NCBI RefSeq assembly: GCF_003605645.1
Contig: NZ_QVMU01000025.1
Location: forward strand, 32,301-76,564
Source: Vibrio sinensis
Lineage (GTDB): Bacteria > Pseudomonadota > Gammaproteobacteria > Enterobacterales > Vibrionaceae
Direction: 5' to 3'
DNA length: 44,264 nt
Shown here piece after piece: positions 1 to 8,242 of this stretch (positions within the stretch are counted from its first letter, which is position 1; the number at the start of each line of letters is the position of its first letter). The translations under genes and the position numbers were made by a program. The notes under the pieces were generated by a model that was not told where the DNA came from, ran no database searches, and was given only the letters and a program-made list of their open reading frames with translations.

Positions 1-64
1 CAGTCATTTTCAGGGATTTTAATAAACCGTATATCTTTATACGTGTGTCGTCGTGAGTGAAACT

Positions 65-1126
65 ATGAATATGAATAATCATGTCGAAATTTTAGAAAAT
101 GGGAAACTGCAGTTAAAATCATATGATATGCCAGAGTTCAACACTGATGAAGTTCTTATAGAAGTTTATTTTTCAGGTTTGTGTGGTTCTGATGTACCAA
201 GAATTTTTAAAAATGGTGCTCATTTCTATCCAATTACTCTAGGCCATGAGTTTTCTGGTAAAATTATCGCAGTTGGAAAGGATGCGAGTAAATTCTCTGT
301 AGGTGATAGAGTTTGCTGTGCTCCATTAGTACCTTGTCAAGAGTGCGATGTATGTAATAAAGGGTTGTACTCACTTTGTAAAAATTACTCTTTTGTTGGA
401 TCTCGCCGCCAAGGCGGCAATGCCCAATTTGTCTCTATTCCTCAAAAATGTTGTTTTAAGCTCCCTGAAACCGTTTCGCTTGTTGAGGGGGCCTTTTTTG
501 AACCGATTACCGTTGGTCTTCACCCTCTCATTATGAGCGGAGGCTGTCAGAATAAGCATGTGGTGATTATTGGTGCTGGTACTATTGGGTTACTTACACA
601 GCAAGCGGCTAAAGCTATGGGAGCGGCATCTGTTACAACGATAGATATTTGTGATAAAAAATTGGTTTCAGCTCGATCTTTAGGTGCTGATCGTACGGTT
701 AACTCACTAGATGAAGAACAGCTTGCTGCCTACAAGATTGAATCTGAGTTAACTCCCAATCAACTTATCATCGAACTCGCAGGGGTACCTGAAACACTGA
801 AACTGAGTTTGGACTTAGCAGGGCCCAAAGCTGATGTATATCTGGTGGGAACCATACATAAAGATTTTGCTATTGCGTATAAAGAATACGAAAAAATCTT
901 ACGCAAAGAATTATCCCTAGTTGGTAGTTGGATGAACTACTCGTTTCCTTACCCGGGCGAAGAATGGGATATTGCTTGCAATTTATTTTCAGAGAGTAAA
1001 GTCGACACGAGTCTACTACTTGACGGTATTTACCTACCTGAAGATTACATCGCAAGAGTTGAAAATATTCCGAAACAAGTAATGACGGGTAAAATACTAT
1101 TAAGCTGGGGGCAAGCTGATGAATAA
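65..1126 (+). CDS. gatD: Galactitol-1-phosphate 5-dehydrogenase (GatD-like)
   Basis: Zinc-dependent medium-chain dehydrogenase predicted to oxidise galactitol 1-phosphate to tagatose 6-phosphate with NAD in the cytoplasm. Numbered from a GTG at 53, which adds four residues, the catalytic zinc ligands are Cys44, His65-Glu66 and Glu150, the structural zinc cysteines are 95, 98, 101 and 109, and the Rossmann motif GAGTIG is at 174-179. The stretches SGLCGSDVPRIFKNGAHFYP and LVGSWMNYSFPYPGEEW closely resemble E. coli GatD as I remember it. I prefer the ATG at 65 because a GAGTGA sits just upstream; the GTG at 53 and the ATG at 71 are alternatives. The stop overlaps the gatY start by 8 bases, so the two are probably translationally coupled. 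The rest of the operon (expected PTS or kinase genes) lies outside the window. Confidence 0.9.
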   Translation: MNMNNHVEILENGKLQLKSYDMPEFNTDEVLIEVYFSGLCGSDVPRIFKNGAHFYPITLGHEFSGKIIAVGKDASKFSVGDRVCCAPLVPCQECDVCNKGLYSLCKNYSFVGSRRQGGNAQFVSIPQKCCFKLPETVSLVEGAFFEPITVGLHPLIMSGGCQNKHVVIIGAGTIGLLTQQAAKAMGAASVTTIDICDKKLVSARSLGADRTVNSLDEEQLAAYKIESELTPNQLIIELAGVPETLKLSLDLAGPKADVYLVGTIHKDFAIAYKEYEKILRKELSLVGSWMNYSFPYPGEEWDIACNLFSESKVDTSLLLDGIYLPEDYIARVENIPKQVMTGKILLSWGQADE

Positions 1127-1976
1127 TATTATTAACAGTAATTATTGGTTGATAAAAGCACGACGCGAAAAATATGCTATTCCTGCATTTAATTTTCATA
1201 ACTTGGAAACAGTTCAAGTCATACTTGATACAGCAAGATTATTAGAGTCTCCGGTTATCCTAGCAGGAACGCCTGGAACATATGGTTATGGAGGTTCTCG
1301 AGAATTACTTAATATGGTTGATGCAGCTGCTCGTGAAAGGGACATGCAAGTTGTTGTCCATCTCGATCATCATCATGATTTAAATGATATTCGTACGAAA
1401 GTACGCCTTGGCATTCGATCTGCGATGATAGATGGTAGTGCACTGCCGTTATCTGAGAATATTGCTTTGACTCGTGAAGCGGTCCAACTTTGTCATGCTT
1501 ACGGCTGTTCGGTAGAGGCAGAGATAGGTCAACTTGTTGGACAGGAGGATGATTTGGTTGTGGAATCAATTAATGATCCATATACAAATCCAGAAGATGC
1601 GAAGATATTAGTTGAGCAAACCGGAATCGATTCGCTTGCTATCGCGATTGGCACGGCTCATGGGATGTACAAAGAAGAACCTAAGTTGGACTTTGAACGT
1701 TTAGAAAAAATTGCATCTTTGGTAGATATACCACTAGTACTTCATGGTGCATCGGGTGTGCCTAGTGCGGATGTACAACGTTGTATTGACCTAGGTATCG
1801 CAAAAGTTAATGTGGCAACAGAATTAAAGATTGCATATTCCGATGCGTTAAAACAGGTCATGAAAGAACAACCTTTAGTTAATGATCCTCGGGTTTATAA
1901 CAAAGCACCAAAAGAAGCGATGGCCCAAGTCGTTAAACAGAAGATTCTGATGTGCCGTAGTGACGGAAAACTCTAA
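1119..1976 (+). CDS. gatY: Tagatose-1,6-bisphosphate aldolase, class II (GatY/KbaY-like)
   Basis: Zinc-dependent aldolase that would split tagatose 1,6-bisphosphate into dihydroxyacetone phosphate and glyceraldehyde 3-phosphate. At 285 residues it is the usual GatY length. Visible signatures are AFNFHNLET near residue 23, HLDHHHD at 81-87 (Asp83 as catalytic acid/base, His84 as zinc ligand), VEAEIGQL at 132-139, GTAHGMY at 178-184 (His181 ligand), LHGASG at 208-213 (His209 ligand) and KVNVATELK at 229-237. It starts inside the last codons of gatD and is followed by a strong terminator, so it is the last gene of its operon. E. coli GatY needs a GatZ-type subunit for full activity and none is visible here. 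Fructose-bisphosphate aldolase is the main alternative, but the gatD neighbour and GatY-like spacing favour tagatose. Confidence 0.9.
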   Translation: MNNIINSNYWLIKARREKYAIPAFNFHNLETVQVILDTARLLESPVILAGTPGTYGYGGSRELLNMVDAAARERDMQVVVHLDHHHDLNDIRTKVRLGIRSAMIDGSALPLSENIALTREAVQLCHAYGCSVEAEIGQLVGQEDDLVVESINDPYTNPEDAKILVEQTGIDSLAIAIGTAHGMYKEEPKLDFERLEKIASLVDIPLVLHGASGVPSADVQRCIDLGIAKVNVATELKIAYSDALKQVMKEQPLVNDPRVYNKAPKEAMAQVVKQKILMCRSDGKL

Positions 1977-2011
1977 ATAAGCAGTTCCCCCTTATCGACT
2001 GCTCCTGAGGT

Positions 2012-2039
2012 AAGAGACTACTAAGTAGTCTCTTTTTTC
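2012..2039 (+). terminator. Rho-independent terminator after gatY
   Basis: AAGAGACTACT at 2012-2022 pairs with AGTAGTCTCTT at 2024-2034, the inner pairs opening to form the loop, and six T residues follow. It sits 35 bases after the gatY stop and ends the gatD-gatY transcript. Confidence 0.85.
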
Positions 2040-2067
2040 CATTCTATTTGTCTATACGAGATTGAGC

Positions 2068-2352
2068 ATGGTTCTAAATTTTTTCTTGAAAAAGCAGTTA
2101 TCGATTAACAGTGATATCTTTATAGTGTTACATGAACTTATGTATGTGCCTAGTGGCTTGATAAAGCTAACTGAGTTTCGAAAGCTACGATCTAGCATTT
2201 TCTGTCATGACATTAAATGGTTGCTAATGTTTTGTCATGAGCATGCATATGTTGAGTTCAACGGTGAGTCAGTTCAATTAACAGAAGTGGGCTTACAATT
2301 TTATCTTAAACAAAAGCATCACCGAGCAAATAGCATGGTTGATTCGTTATAA
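2068..2352 (+). CDS. Small protein of unknown function
   Basis: A 94-residue protein that I do not recognise. I use the ATG at 2068; an in-frame TTG at 2062 would add two residues. There is no convincing ribosome-binding site. It is rich in Phe, His and Leu, with two similar Cys-His blocks (FCHDIKWLLMFCHEHAY). There is no signal peptide and no clear membrane segment. The helix-rich middle followed by a short strand-like end (YVEFNGESVQLTEVG) is compatible with a small winged-helix fold, but that is a guess. It lies 29 bases after the gatY terminator and its last 6 bases overlap the convergent HAD gene. Coding status is likely but not certain. Confidence 0.5.
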   Translation: MVLNFFLKKQLSINSDIFIVLHELMYVPSGLIKLTEFRKLRSSIFCHDIKWLLMFCHEHAYVEFNGESVQLTEVGLQFYLKQKHHRANSMVDSL

Positions 2353-2847
2353 TTTGGCATGAGATAACTCTACGTAAAAACAAATATCTTTTAAGCGTTT
2401 CACCTGAACAATGCTGTCACTGAGGGGGAGGTTGATTGAATTTGTATTGAGCCAAATTGCTTGAATACCAACGGAGAGAGCAGGGGCAATATCATCGTCG
2501 AACGAATCGCCAATCATGGTCACAGAACTCGCGCAGACATTTAACTCTTTTAGGATTCGATGAAAAAATTCCGGCGTTCCTTTACCTATGCCTAAGTTAG
2601 CCTTACAAAAATACCCATCGATGTACTGCGCTAAGTCAACTCGATCGAACGCGGCTTTGATTTCATTGCTCGATGAATCAGCAGCGTTTGTTGCGATATA
2701 AATATCACTGTGTTTAACTAATTTAGCTAACAACTCTGATGCACCATCGACGGCTTGGACGTCGCGCCATTCGCACATTTTCCCGTTTTGAACAGGGAAA
2801 TCGACCATGAGAGTATTGCCCCAGTCAAACAAATATATGTTTGCCAT
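2347..2847 (-). CDS. HAD-superfamily hydrolase-like protein with altered motif I
   Basis: A 166-residue cytoplasmic HAD fold, probably a small-molecule phosphatase or a relative of one. Motif I reads FDWGNTL, with nucleophile Asp8 but Gly10 where most HAD phosphatases have the second, acid/base Asp. Motif II is TNAAD (Thr near residue 54), motif III is the Lys in GKGTPEFF, and motif IV is GDSFDDDI, so the nucleophile and magnesium-binding acids are present. The ATG follows a good Shine-Dalgarno sequence (AAGGAGGGATA). It stands alone, convergent with the small gene before it. The substrate cannot be read from sequence. Loss of the motif I acid may reduce phosphatase activity or mark a particular subfamily. 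Confidence 0.8.
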   Translation of the reverse strand: MANIYLFDWGNTLMVDFPVQNGKMCEWRDVQAVDGASELLAKLVKHSDIYIATNAADSSSNEIKAAFDRVDLAQYIDGYFCKANLGIGKGTPEFFHRILKELNVCASSVTMIGDSFDDDIAPALSVGIQAIWLNTNSINLPLSDSIVQVKRLKDICFYVELSHAKL

Positions 2848-3003
2848 TATCCCTCCTTAATAACAAATCGATTTAGCTGTGCTAAACATATGGAATTGTC
2901 GTTTAACCAACAACTCCACATGTAAAACGTCCTCGTTCCTGTTCTGATCCGAGTCTCTTTAGGCTGACTTAGAGATGAACTTATACTGAGGTTTTATAAA
3001 ATA

Positions 3004-3426
3004 TTAGTTTAAGCACTCAAACCCGACATTAGAGATGGTCATTTTGGAAGAGCCTCGAAAAATTAGACTGCAACGTTCATCTAATGCATAGACATTTTGA
3101 TCAAGAACTTTGACTTTCATTTCTGGGTTAAGAGCAAGAAAGCTATTATTTCCCGTTTTTTGTAAATTGTAGACATAAAAATCACTTTCATTTTCATGCC
3201 TAACATCATCATCAACGGTATTCGTAAACGTTTTACTGGTTTTTAATTGGTTTTTATATTGTGTGGAGAAACTGATTTGGTGAGAGTTTTTTGTTTCGAT
3301 TACGCCATACCACTCAGTCGTTTGAGAGTAGGCTAACCCGATAAGGATTGTGTTTAATAGAATGAGTGAGGCGGCAATATGCAATTTATATTTAAACAGA
3401 GCTTCGCCGTATTTTTTTGCGAACAT
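3004..3426 (-). CDS. Membrane-anchored partner of the upstream winged-helix regulator (VtrC/ToxS-like by position)
   Basis: A 140-residue protein with a short cytoplasmic N-terminus, one membrane segment at about residues 15-33, and an extracytoplasmic domain rich in beta strand. It is paralogous to the product of 13684-14133: both have TEW-G-IET just after the membrane segment (here from residue 37), a YALDE-C-L-FRG block (here 113-124) and a final Cys a few residues from the end. Cys119 and Cys138 are conserved in both. It lies 111 bases downstream of a membrane-anchored wHTH gene on the same strand, the layout of toxR-toxS, tcpP-tcpH and vtrA-vtrC. The inferred role is to form or stabilise a periplasmic sensor with that regulator. 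Family and ligand are not established by the sequence alone. Confidence 0.65.
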   Translation of the reverse strand: MFAKKYGEALFKYKLHIAASLILLNTILIGLAYSQTTEWYGVIETKNSHQISFSTQYKNQLKTSKTFTNTVDDDVRHENESDFYVYNLQKTGNNSFLALNPEMKVKVLDQNVYALDERCSLIFRGSSKMTISNVGFECLN

Positions 3427-3537
3427 AATATTGTACCCAGTGATGCATGATTGGAGAAAATGGCCAATCGGGAGTTAACTTAAATGGTTATCGTATTGGT
3501 TGCTAAATGAACGATATCTAGATGTCATTTAACTAAG

Positions 3538-4230
3538 TTAAGAACAATCTAAGGTGTTGGTTCCTTTAGTAAAAGAGCATTCGTTTTTCCCAATTTGTAC
3601 ATGGACCACATTCCCGTCTTGTGACTGAGAAAAAAGTGGGTATGGGGTCGACTGCATAACGGATTTAAATGAGTACTTATAGTAAATCGAAGAACCCGCA
3701 TGAAATGCGTTGATACAGGTGAGAATCAATAAGCTCAGTAGTAAAACCGACCATGCGCGATTAAGATTTGATTGAGTTTTTAGTTTTTTGTTCAACGTGA
3801 CGATTGGTTGAATGGGAATTACATCATTGACATTACTTATGTCATTTACTGGATTTAAGTTATCTGCTTCTAAAGGAATATCGAGAGAGAAATTTAACAG
3901 ATAACCAATCCCGGGCTTATTAGCTACGATAGTCTTGTCATCATCACCAAGTACCTGCCTAGTTCGATTGATTAACTGAGGTAAGCTTTCTGATGAAATA
4001 TGTTTAGTACCCCATACTTTTTCGATGATACCTTCTTTGTCAATCGTTGAGGGACTCGCCTCAAGTAAACAAGAAAGTAGATCGAACTGTTTTTGGGTTA
4101 GAGAAATCGTATCTTTTTTCGAGCCGTTTTTTATTCCCTTGTAATAAAGAGTTCTAGTATTTATTTTCCATTGGTAATCGCCTAGCGCGATAGTATCTAA
4201 ATGAGTATTCATCGTAGCGAGTTCTGACAT
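3538..4230 (-). CDS. Membrane-anchored winged-helix transcriptional regulator (ToxR/VtrA-like)
   Basis: A 230-residue one-component regulator. An OmpR/PhoB-type winged helix covers about residues 15-115, with the LTQKQFDLLSCLLEASP core, KVWGTKHISSESLPQLINR as the recognition-helix region and the wing ending PGIGYLLNFS. A polar linker follows (116-157), then one membrane segment (about 159-179) and a short periplasmic tail of about 50 residues with Cys218 and Cys229. It has no receiver domain, so signals probably enter through the periplasmic tail and its downstream partner. The regulator at 14087-14773 is a clear paralogue and starts at a Met equivalent to residue 7 here, so 4212 is an alternative start. 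It lies immediately beyond the 3' end of the leftward export operon and is separated from it by stacked hairpins. Confidence 0.75.
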   Translation of the reverse strand: MSELATMNTHLDTIALGDYQWKINTRTLYYKGIKNGSKKDTISLTQKQFDLLSCLLEASPSTIDKEGIIEKVWGTKHISSESLPQLINRTRQVLGDDDKTIVANKPGIGYLLNFSLDIPLEADNLNPVNDISNVNDVIPIQPIVTLNKKLKTQSNLNRAWSVLLLSLLILTCINAFHAGSSIYYKYSFKSVMQSTPYPLFSQSQDGNVVHVQIGKNECSFTKGTNTLDCS

Positions 4231-4370
4231 TGTAGTTATATTAGTTTGTTTTTCGACAAGCGATAACAGAATTATTTTTGTGTAATATCGAGGATTCGGC
4301 TTTGATAGTCAATGCTAAAGTTCAATAACAGGTAGATATAGGTCATCTTTAAACTATTGATAATATGATG

Positions 4371-4389
4371 AATTACAATAAATGTAATT
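4371..4389. promoter_or_regulatory. Inverted repeat, candidate operator
   Basis: AATTACA and TGTAATT face each other across ATAAA, giving a 19-base palindrome 141 bases upstream of the regulator start at 4230. The same TTACA/TGTAA half-sites occur, more widely spaced, in the divergent export promoter at 8583-8608. The function is inferred. Confidence 0.35.
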
Positions 4390-4453
4390 GGGATGAGTAA
4401 ATAATGTAATTTTTCTGGCGGATAGTTAACGGAGGATGGGAGAGGCTGAAAAG

Positions 4454-4482
4454 CAAAAGACCTAATGAAGTTAGGTCTTTTG
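4454..4482 (-). terminator. Terminator hairpin after wbfD
   Basis: CAAAAGACCTAA (4454-4465) pairs with TTAGGTCTTTTG (4471-4482) around a 5-base loop. Read leftward it is followed by a CTTTTC tract. It ends the leftward export operon together with the next hairpin. Confidence 0.7.
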
Positions 4483-4499
4483 AGTCATTGGTAATTCTC

Positions 4500-4525
4500 A
4501 ACCACCGCTTATTAGTGCGGTGGTT
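4500..4525. terminator. Second hairpin after wbfD (ACCACCGC type)
   Basis: AACCACCGC and GCGGTGGTT are perfectly paired around an 8-base loop, 28 bases past the wbfD stop codon. It has no long T tract on either strand and may mainly protect the mRNA 3' end. A hairpin with the same ACCACCG arm sits at 39382-39402. Confidence 0.5.
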
Positions 4526-4552
4526 ATTGTGCTAACTAATGGAGGTTAATTG

Positions 4553-6748
4553 CTAATTGCTAATTGGTCTTTGGTACCATTGTTTGCGGGCATCTGTCAT
4601 ATCAAACAATTGATATTGTTTTCTTAACATTTGTCCACCATCTCGAGTGATAGGCTCCCAAGAGATGTTTGCTCTGCTTGTACTTGGTTTAATCGTCATA
4701 ATATCCATAGGTATAGAGACGTAAAAGCCTTTGTTGTAGCTACCCTCACCATATTCTTCAGCGGTTAGATCAGTAATAGTGGCGTAAGCCCCCACGATGA
4801 CACCCGAATCGAATTGTTTTGAGAAATCTACGCGAGCTCCAACATCGCCACCGAGGAATTTACCTGCACTCACTTTGAACAGGGTATCTTCAAACCACTG
4901 CCATTGTGGCATGTAATAGCCAGTTAAGTGACCGGTTGTCCCTTTGCTTAGTACGTAACCTTGACACTCTGGCGTTGCTTTGTTGCATGTTTGCTCATCA
5001 TAGAAAAAGTAGTCATCTTGATAAACACCAAACCATGAGTCAGGGTCTCGTTGACTGACAATATTAGCATCCACTCCAACGGCCCAATTTGAGTTAAGCG
5101 GTCGATAGAGCACTTCGCTACCTACGCCAGCAAACATCATCTCTAAATAACCTGCATATACCTGTGTATATAAATTACTCGTAGGTTGCTCAAACCAAGT
5201 TAACTGAAGGTGGTTGAGTCGTGCAGGGTTATCATGCACATAAGCTCGGAACATTGTACGAACTCTAGGTGTCGAGTAGTTGCGAACGTGTGGAGAATTT
5301 TCAACGTAGTTAAATTTGTCGTAGTTGTCGACAATATTAAAATAAATGGATCCGCCTAGTTCGATGTTATCCGTGAGCCATAGATTCGCATCGGTGTTGA
5401 TCCCAAGCGCAAAGAGATAGAAAGCTTCAGGAGCACCGATACTTTGTGTTAGTACGGGGTTAATACCGTAATCCCAACGTTCACGAGAGGAGGCGACTTT
5501 GTATTCAACATAAGATGTAGGTTGCTTTGTCGTAAAGGCATCGTTAACGCTTACACCGACACGTAAGTTTTGGCTTGCTTCGATGTATTTCTCTCTGTCA
5601 ATTAGCGTCTCAGTTAGGCTTATTCCGTTCGTTTCTTCAATAACTCGGAATGTCGAAATGTTTTCATCCGCACTATTGTTTAAGATAGCGGCAGTTCGTT
5701 CTAACGCTTCATTACGATTGCGATATTTGGTCTGCTCACCAGTTACCGTGATGCTATTTGAAGTGACATGAATATCGTTGGCGACATACCCAGCGTTGGA
5801 TTCTATCGCGTTTGATACTTGATCCCAATTGACCTCAGATGGGCGTAACTGTGTCGTTTTAGCAATAGGTTCATCACGCCAAATGGATCGTAGATCATTG
5901 AAGTTAGTATAAATATTAAAACCAGCAGTCAATGTGTCACCACGTTGATAACTTAATTTGATATCACCCCAATCGCTCACACGATAGTTTACCCCAACGT
6001 TCCAAGGTGTATGTTGTGGCATTTTCTTATTGCTATGTTGAACTGGGAAGTCATCTGAATAATCGTTGCCATCGTATTCAATTTTGATTCGTAGTGGTTC
6101 GTATGGAGTTTGGTACTCAACGCCTCCAAAGAGTGAAGCCGGACCTTTAAACCATCGTTGATAGTCAACACTACCACCAGAGCCGTTGTAATCATTCGGT
6201 CTCTGGCAGTACTTGTCACTGATCTCGCAAAATGGATTGCTGATATTACCGCTTTGACCTAAATAACCCCAGCCAAGTCCGAGAGTAAAATCGAATGCGC
6301 CAAATCGTTTGGTTGCAGCAAGATATTCGGCATCAAAAAGTCCAGTCCCACCAAAATCGCGTACGCCAATCGAAGTCTCAGGTACCCAATAACTCTCTTC
6401 GAGCAGTCGAATTTTAAAATCAATGCCTTTATCTGTGTAGATGTTATCACCGCTATAATTAGCATCTGAATTAAATAGCACGTCGGGTACACGGGTATAG
6501 CGAATAGTTGTTTCTAGCCAACTCATTAATTGCAGAGAAACCATGTAGTGATGATAATCTTCATTGACCGTCATCCCAACGTTAAACTCACCCTCTTCAG
6601 CCATACGTGCAGTTGGTGTTTGCATTAAGCCAGTACCGCCAAAATCTGATTGGGATACTTTCCAAGTAGCGTCCACTTCAGCTAACGCATAATTTGTTGA
6701 GACCAAGCCCAAGCAAGCAAACATTAGAGTAATACGATTAATATTCAT
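4553..6748 (-). CDS. wbfD: YjbH/GfcD-family outer-membrane polysaccharide protein (WbfD)
   Basis: A 731-residue predicted outer-membrane beta-barrel protein. It has a Sec signal peptide (about residues 1-23, cleaved after YALA) and then the family signature DFGGTGLMQTPTARMAEEGEF. Alternating amphipathic strands with many Tyr and Trp run through both halves, matching the two-part YjbH layout; E. coli YjbH is slightly shorter. The family is needed for secretion or surface modification of exopolysaccharides such as group 4 capsule, but its biochemical role is unsettled. Its ATG overlaps the wbfC stop by one base (TAATG), indicating translational coupling. It is the last gene of the leftward operon and is followed by two hairpins. 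The wbf name follows the matching gene set in V. cholerae O139-type clusters. Confidence 0.85.
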   Translation of the reverse strand: MNINRITLMFACLGLVSTNYALAEVDATWKVSQSDFGGTGLMQTPTARMAEEGEFNVGMTVNEDYHHYMVSLQLMSWLETTIRYTRVPDVLFNSDANYSGDNIYTDKGIDFKIRLLEESYWVPETSIGVRDFGGTGLFDAEYLAATKRFGAFDFTLGLGWGYLGQSGNISNPFCEISDKYCQRPNDYNGSGGSVDYQRWFKGPASLFGGVEYQTPYEPLRIKIEYDGNDYSDDFPVQHSNKKMPQHTPWNVGVNYRVSDWGDIKLSYQRGDTLTAGFNIYTNFNDLRSIWRDEPIAKTTQLRPSEVNWDQVSNAIESNAGYVANDIHVTSNSITVTGEQTKYRNRNEALERTAAILNNSADENISTFRVIEETNGISLTETLIDREKYIEASQNLRVGVSVNDAFTTKQPTSYVEYKVASSRERWDYGINPVLTQSIGAPEAFYLFALGINTDANLWLTDNIELGGSIYFNIVDNYDKFNYVENSPHVRNYSTPRVRTMFRAYVHDNPARLNHLQLTWFEQPTSNLYTQVYAGYLEMMFAGVGSEVLYRPLNSNWAVGVDANIVSQRDPDSWFGVYQDDYFFYDEQTCNKATPECQGYVLSKGTTGHLTGYYMPQWQWFEDTLFKVSAGKFLGGDVGARVDFSKQFDSGVIVGAYATITDLTAEEYGEGSYNKGFYVSIPMDIMTIKPSTSRANISWEPITRDGGQMLRKQYQLFDMTDARKQWYQRPISN

Positions 6749-7503
6749 TACTGCGCTTTTCTCATTGTGATTAGTTTTACGATATCTTCTTCAAGCTCAC
6801 TCCAAGCGGGAGTATCAGAGTCCATGCCAATAAAAATCGATGTATTTGGCGTTAAGTTAATCGACTCTTCGTTCCAAGCGGCGTAGCCAACACGTTTATA
6901 CTTGCCATCTGGATAAATGACCCATACGTAGCTTTGATGTGCACTAGAAAGAAGGTACGCATCAGACAGGTAATCATGAAGGGGCTTGGTCGATGATAAA
7001 GGTGCGGAGTGGGGTTTAAAGAGTAATCCCTCGATAAACACGCTTTCTTTTCGAATGGGAGTTATAAGCTCAAAGTCGCCATCCATAACTGGATTGTTTT
7101 TGGTGAAAAGTCTTACTAAATCATAGTCTAATGAGATATTTAGTCGATAACCGACGTCCCAATGCTGAATTTGTTGCTGAAGTAATTGAGCTGATTGAGC
7201 CAACGTATCATCAGATTTTTGTACGTATTGTAAGCGCTCTATTACTTTTTGCTTAAGCTCGAGAGCCTCTGCATTTTTGTTCTTATCAAACAATTGGAAA
7301 CCCAATGGCAAAATGAGAGGGGCATTTGATGGAGAGTTTGTCCAAACGGTTGAAATCAATTGATCAAGACGGATGTTTTGTTTGTAAACGAAAGTTTGAT
7401 TTTGGATTGGCAATTCAACCCTAACCTTATTTTCTTCCGCATATAGATTTGGGATCATCGTTACAGCCCAAATAAGTATGAAATATTTAGTCAGATTTTT
7501 CAT
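6748..7503 (-). CDS. wbfC: Capsule biosynthesis GfcC/YjbG-family periplasmic protein (WbfC)
   Basis: A 251-residue periplasmic protein with an N-terminal signal peptide (ILIWAVTMIPNLYA, cleavage near residue 22). The body shows the GfcC layout: an early beta-grasp-like segment (RLDQLISTVW), a helical section (about 80-115), then strands with WVIYPDGKYKRVGYAAWN and a C-terminal FIGMD block. GfcC proteins act in the periplasm during group 4 capsule and Yjb polysaccharide secretion. It lies 10 bases downstream of wbfB and overlaps wbfD by one base, so the three are almost certainly one transcript. Confidence 0.85.
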   Translation of the reverse strand: MKNLTKYFILIWAVTMIPNLYAEENKVRVELPIQNQTFVYKQNIRLDQLISTVWTNSPSNAPLILPLGFQLFDKNKNAEALELKQKVIERLQYVQKSDDTLAQSAQLLQQQIQHWDVGYRLNISLDYDLVRLFTKNNPVMDGDFELITPIRKESVFIEGLLFKPHSAPLSSTKPLHDYLSDAYLLSSAHQSYVWVIYPDGKYKRVGYAAWNEESINLTPNTSIFIGMDSDTPAWSELEEDIVKLITMRKAQ

Positions 7504-7513
7504 AAAGAGGTCG

Positions 7514-8164
7514 CTATTTATGGTAAGGCTTCAATACTTCATATTCAATATGGAGTTTATTTGGGATCAGCCATTGTGAGCTTTTTAGAGTGTGATCATC
7601 AGAATTTTGCCAATATTGATTGGTGTAATTCGAGTTCGTTTTGGAAAAAGCGAGATTTTCTTGAACGAGAGTCGTCTTTTGTTGCCAAATTAATGATGAA
7701 AGGTCTTCCTTGCCAATTTCCTTTGATGTAATGATGACAGGTTGGCTGTAGGAATAGTCTGGGGTCCAATCGTAAAGAGCTTGGAATGAACCTGAATTAG
7801 CCATTGTTTGAGCTAAAGTGACCGATGCTAAATTTGCAGAAGGAAGATTGATGGTTTTTACGATTCGTCCGTTTTCAGTCACAATCATAGCGTGATCGGA
7901 AGAGACCCATTTGAGCTGCATGTGACCAGTCGCTGGGTTTAACTCGGCAAATGCCAATACCATGAAAATCAAAGGCCCTTGGTTGATTCGTGCTTGTATA
8001 CTTGCGTACGGCAAGTTACTTACTTGCTCTTTGGTCATCTCGACGTCATCAAAACCGAAAGCGGCTTCTTTCAACGTCGCATTTAAATCGTTAAATTTCT
8101 GACTGCATCCACTGATAAGTAATAGAGCGAATAACATAACGCTCAGTTTTGTGCAATTGCGCAT
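7514..8164 (-). CDS. wbfB: YjbF/GfcB-family outer-membrane lipoprotein (WbfB)
   Basis: A 216-residue lipoprotein. The signal peptide ends in the lipobox LISGC with the acylated Cys at residue 20, followed by Ser-Gln, which would allow sorting to the outer membrane. The remainder is beta-rich (HMQLKWVSSDHAMIVTENGR, SYSQPVIITSKE), as in YjbF/GfcB proteins of exopolysaccharide secretion operons. I chose the ATG at 8164 over the in-frame TTG at 8167 because AGGA lies at proper spacing upstream. A hairpin with a downstream T-rich run separates it from the preceding small gene, so expression is probably lower than that of the first gene. Confidence 0.85.
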   Translation of the reverse strand: MRNCTKLSVMLFALLLISGCSQKFNDLNATLKEAAFGFDDVEMTKEQVSNLPYASIQARINQGPLIFMVLAFAELNPATGHMQLKWVSSDHAMIVTENGRIVKTINLPSANLASVTLAQTMANSGSFQALYDWTPDYSYSQPVIITSKEIGKEDLSSLIWQQKTTLVQENLAFSKTNSNYTNQYWQNSDDHTLKSSQWLIPNKLHIEYEVLKPYHK

Positions 8165-8182
8165 CAATTACATCCTAGTTAT

Positions 8183-8222
8183 AAAAATATAAAAGCGCTC
8201 CTTATAAGCATTGGAGCGCTTT
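8183..8222 (-). terminator. Intercistronic terminator/attenuator between the gfcA-like gene and wbfB
   Basis: AAAGCGCTCC (8192-8201) pairs with GGAGCGCTTT (8213-8222). Leftward the stem is followed by a T-rich run (TTTTATATTTTTAT). It lies inside an apparent operon and probably stops part of the transcripts after the first gene. Confidence 0.7.
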
Positions 8223-8242
8223 GTTTTATCTATTTATGGTAC

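Larger units (their letters stand above)
4231..4552. other. Non-coding gap upstream of the regulator
   Basis: These 322 bases contain no convincing gene. They hold the promoter side of the leftward regulator, an inverted repeat at 4371-4389 and two stacked hairpins (4454-4482 and 4500-4524) that end the leftward export operon. Confidence 0.6.

Noticed and set aside
1..60. Open frame running into the window and ending in TGA at 58-60, possible tail of an upstream gat gene
   Set aside because: Only 19 codons are visible, a second frame is also open to 56, and the residues match nothing I recognise. It fits an upstream operon gene but cannot be supported.
3004..4230. Naming the regulator pairs vtrA-vtrC or toxR-toxS
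   Set aside because: Architecture and gene order fit, but residue-level similarity to either family cannot be confirmed without alignment, so no symbol is given.
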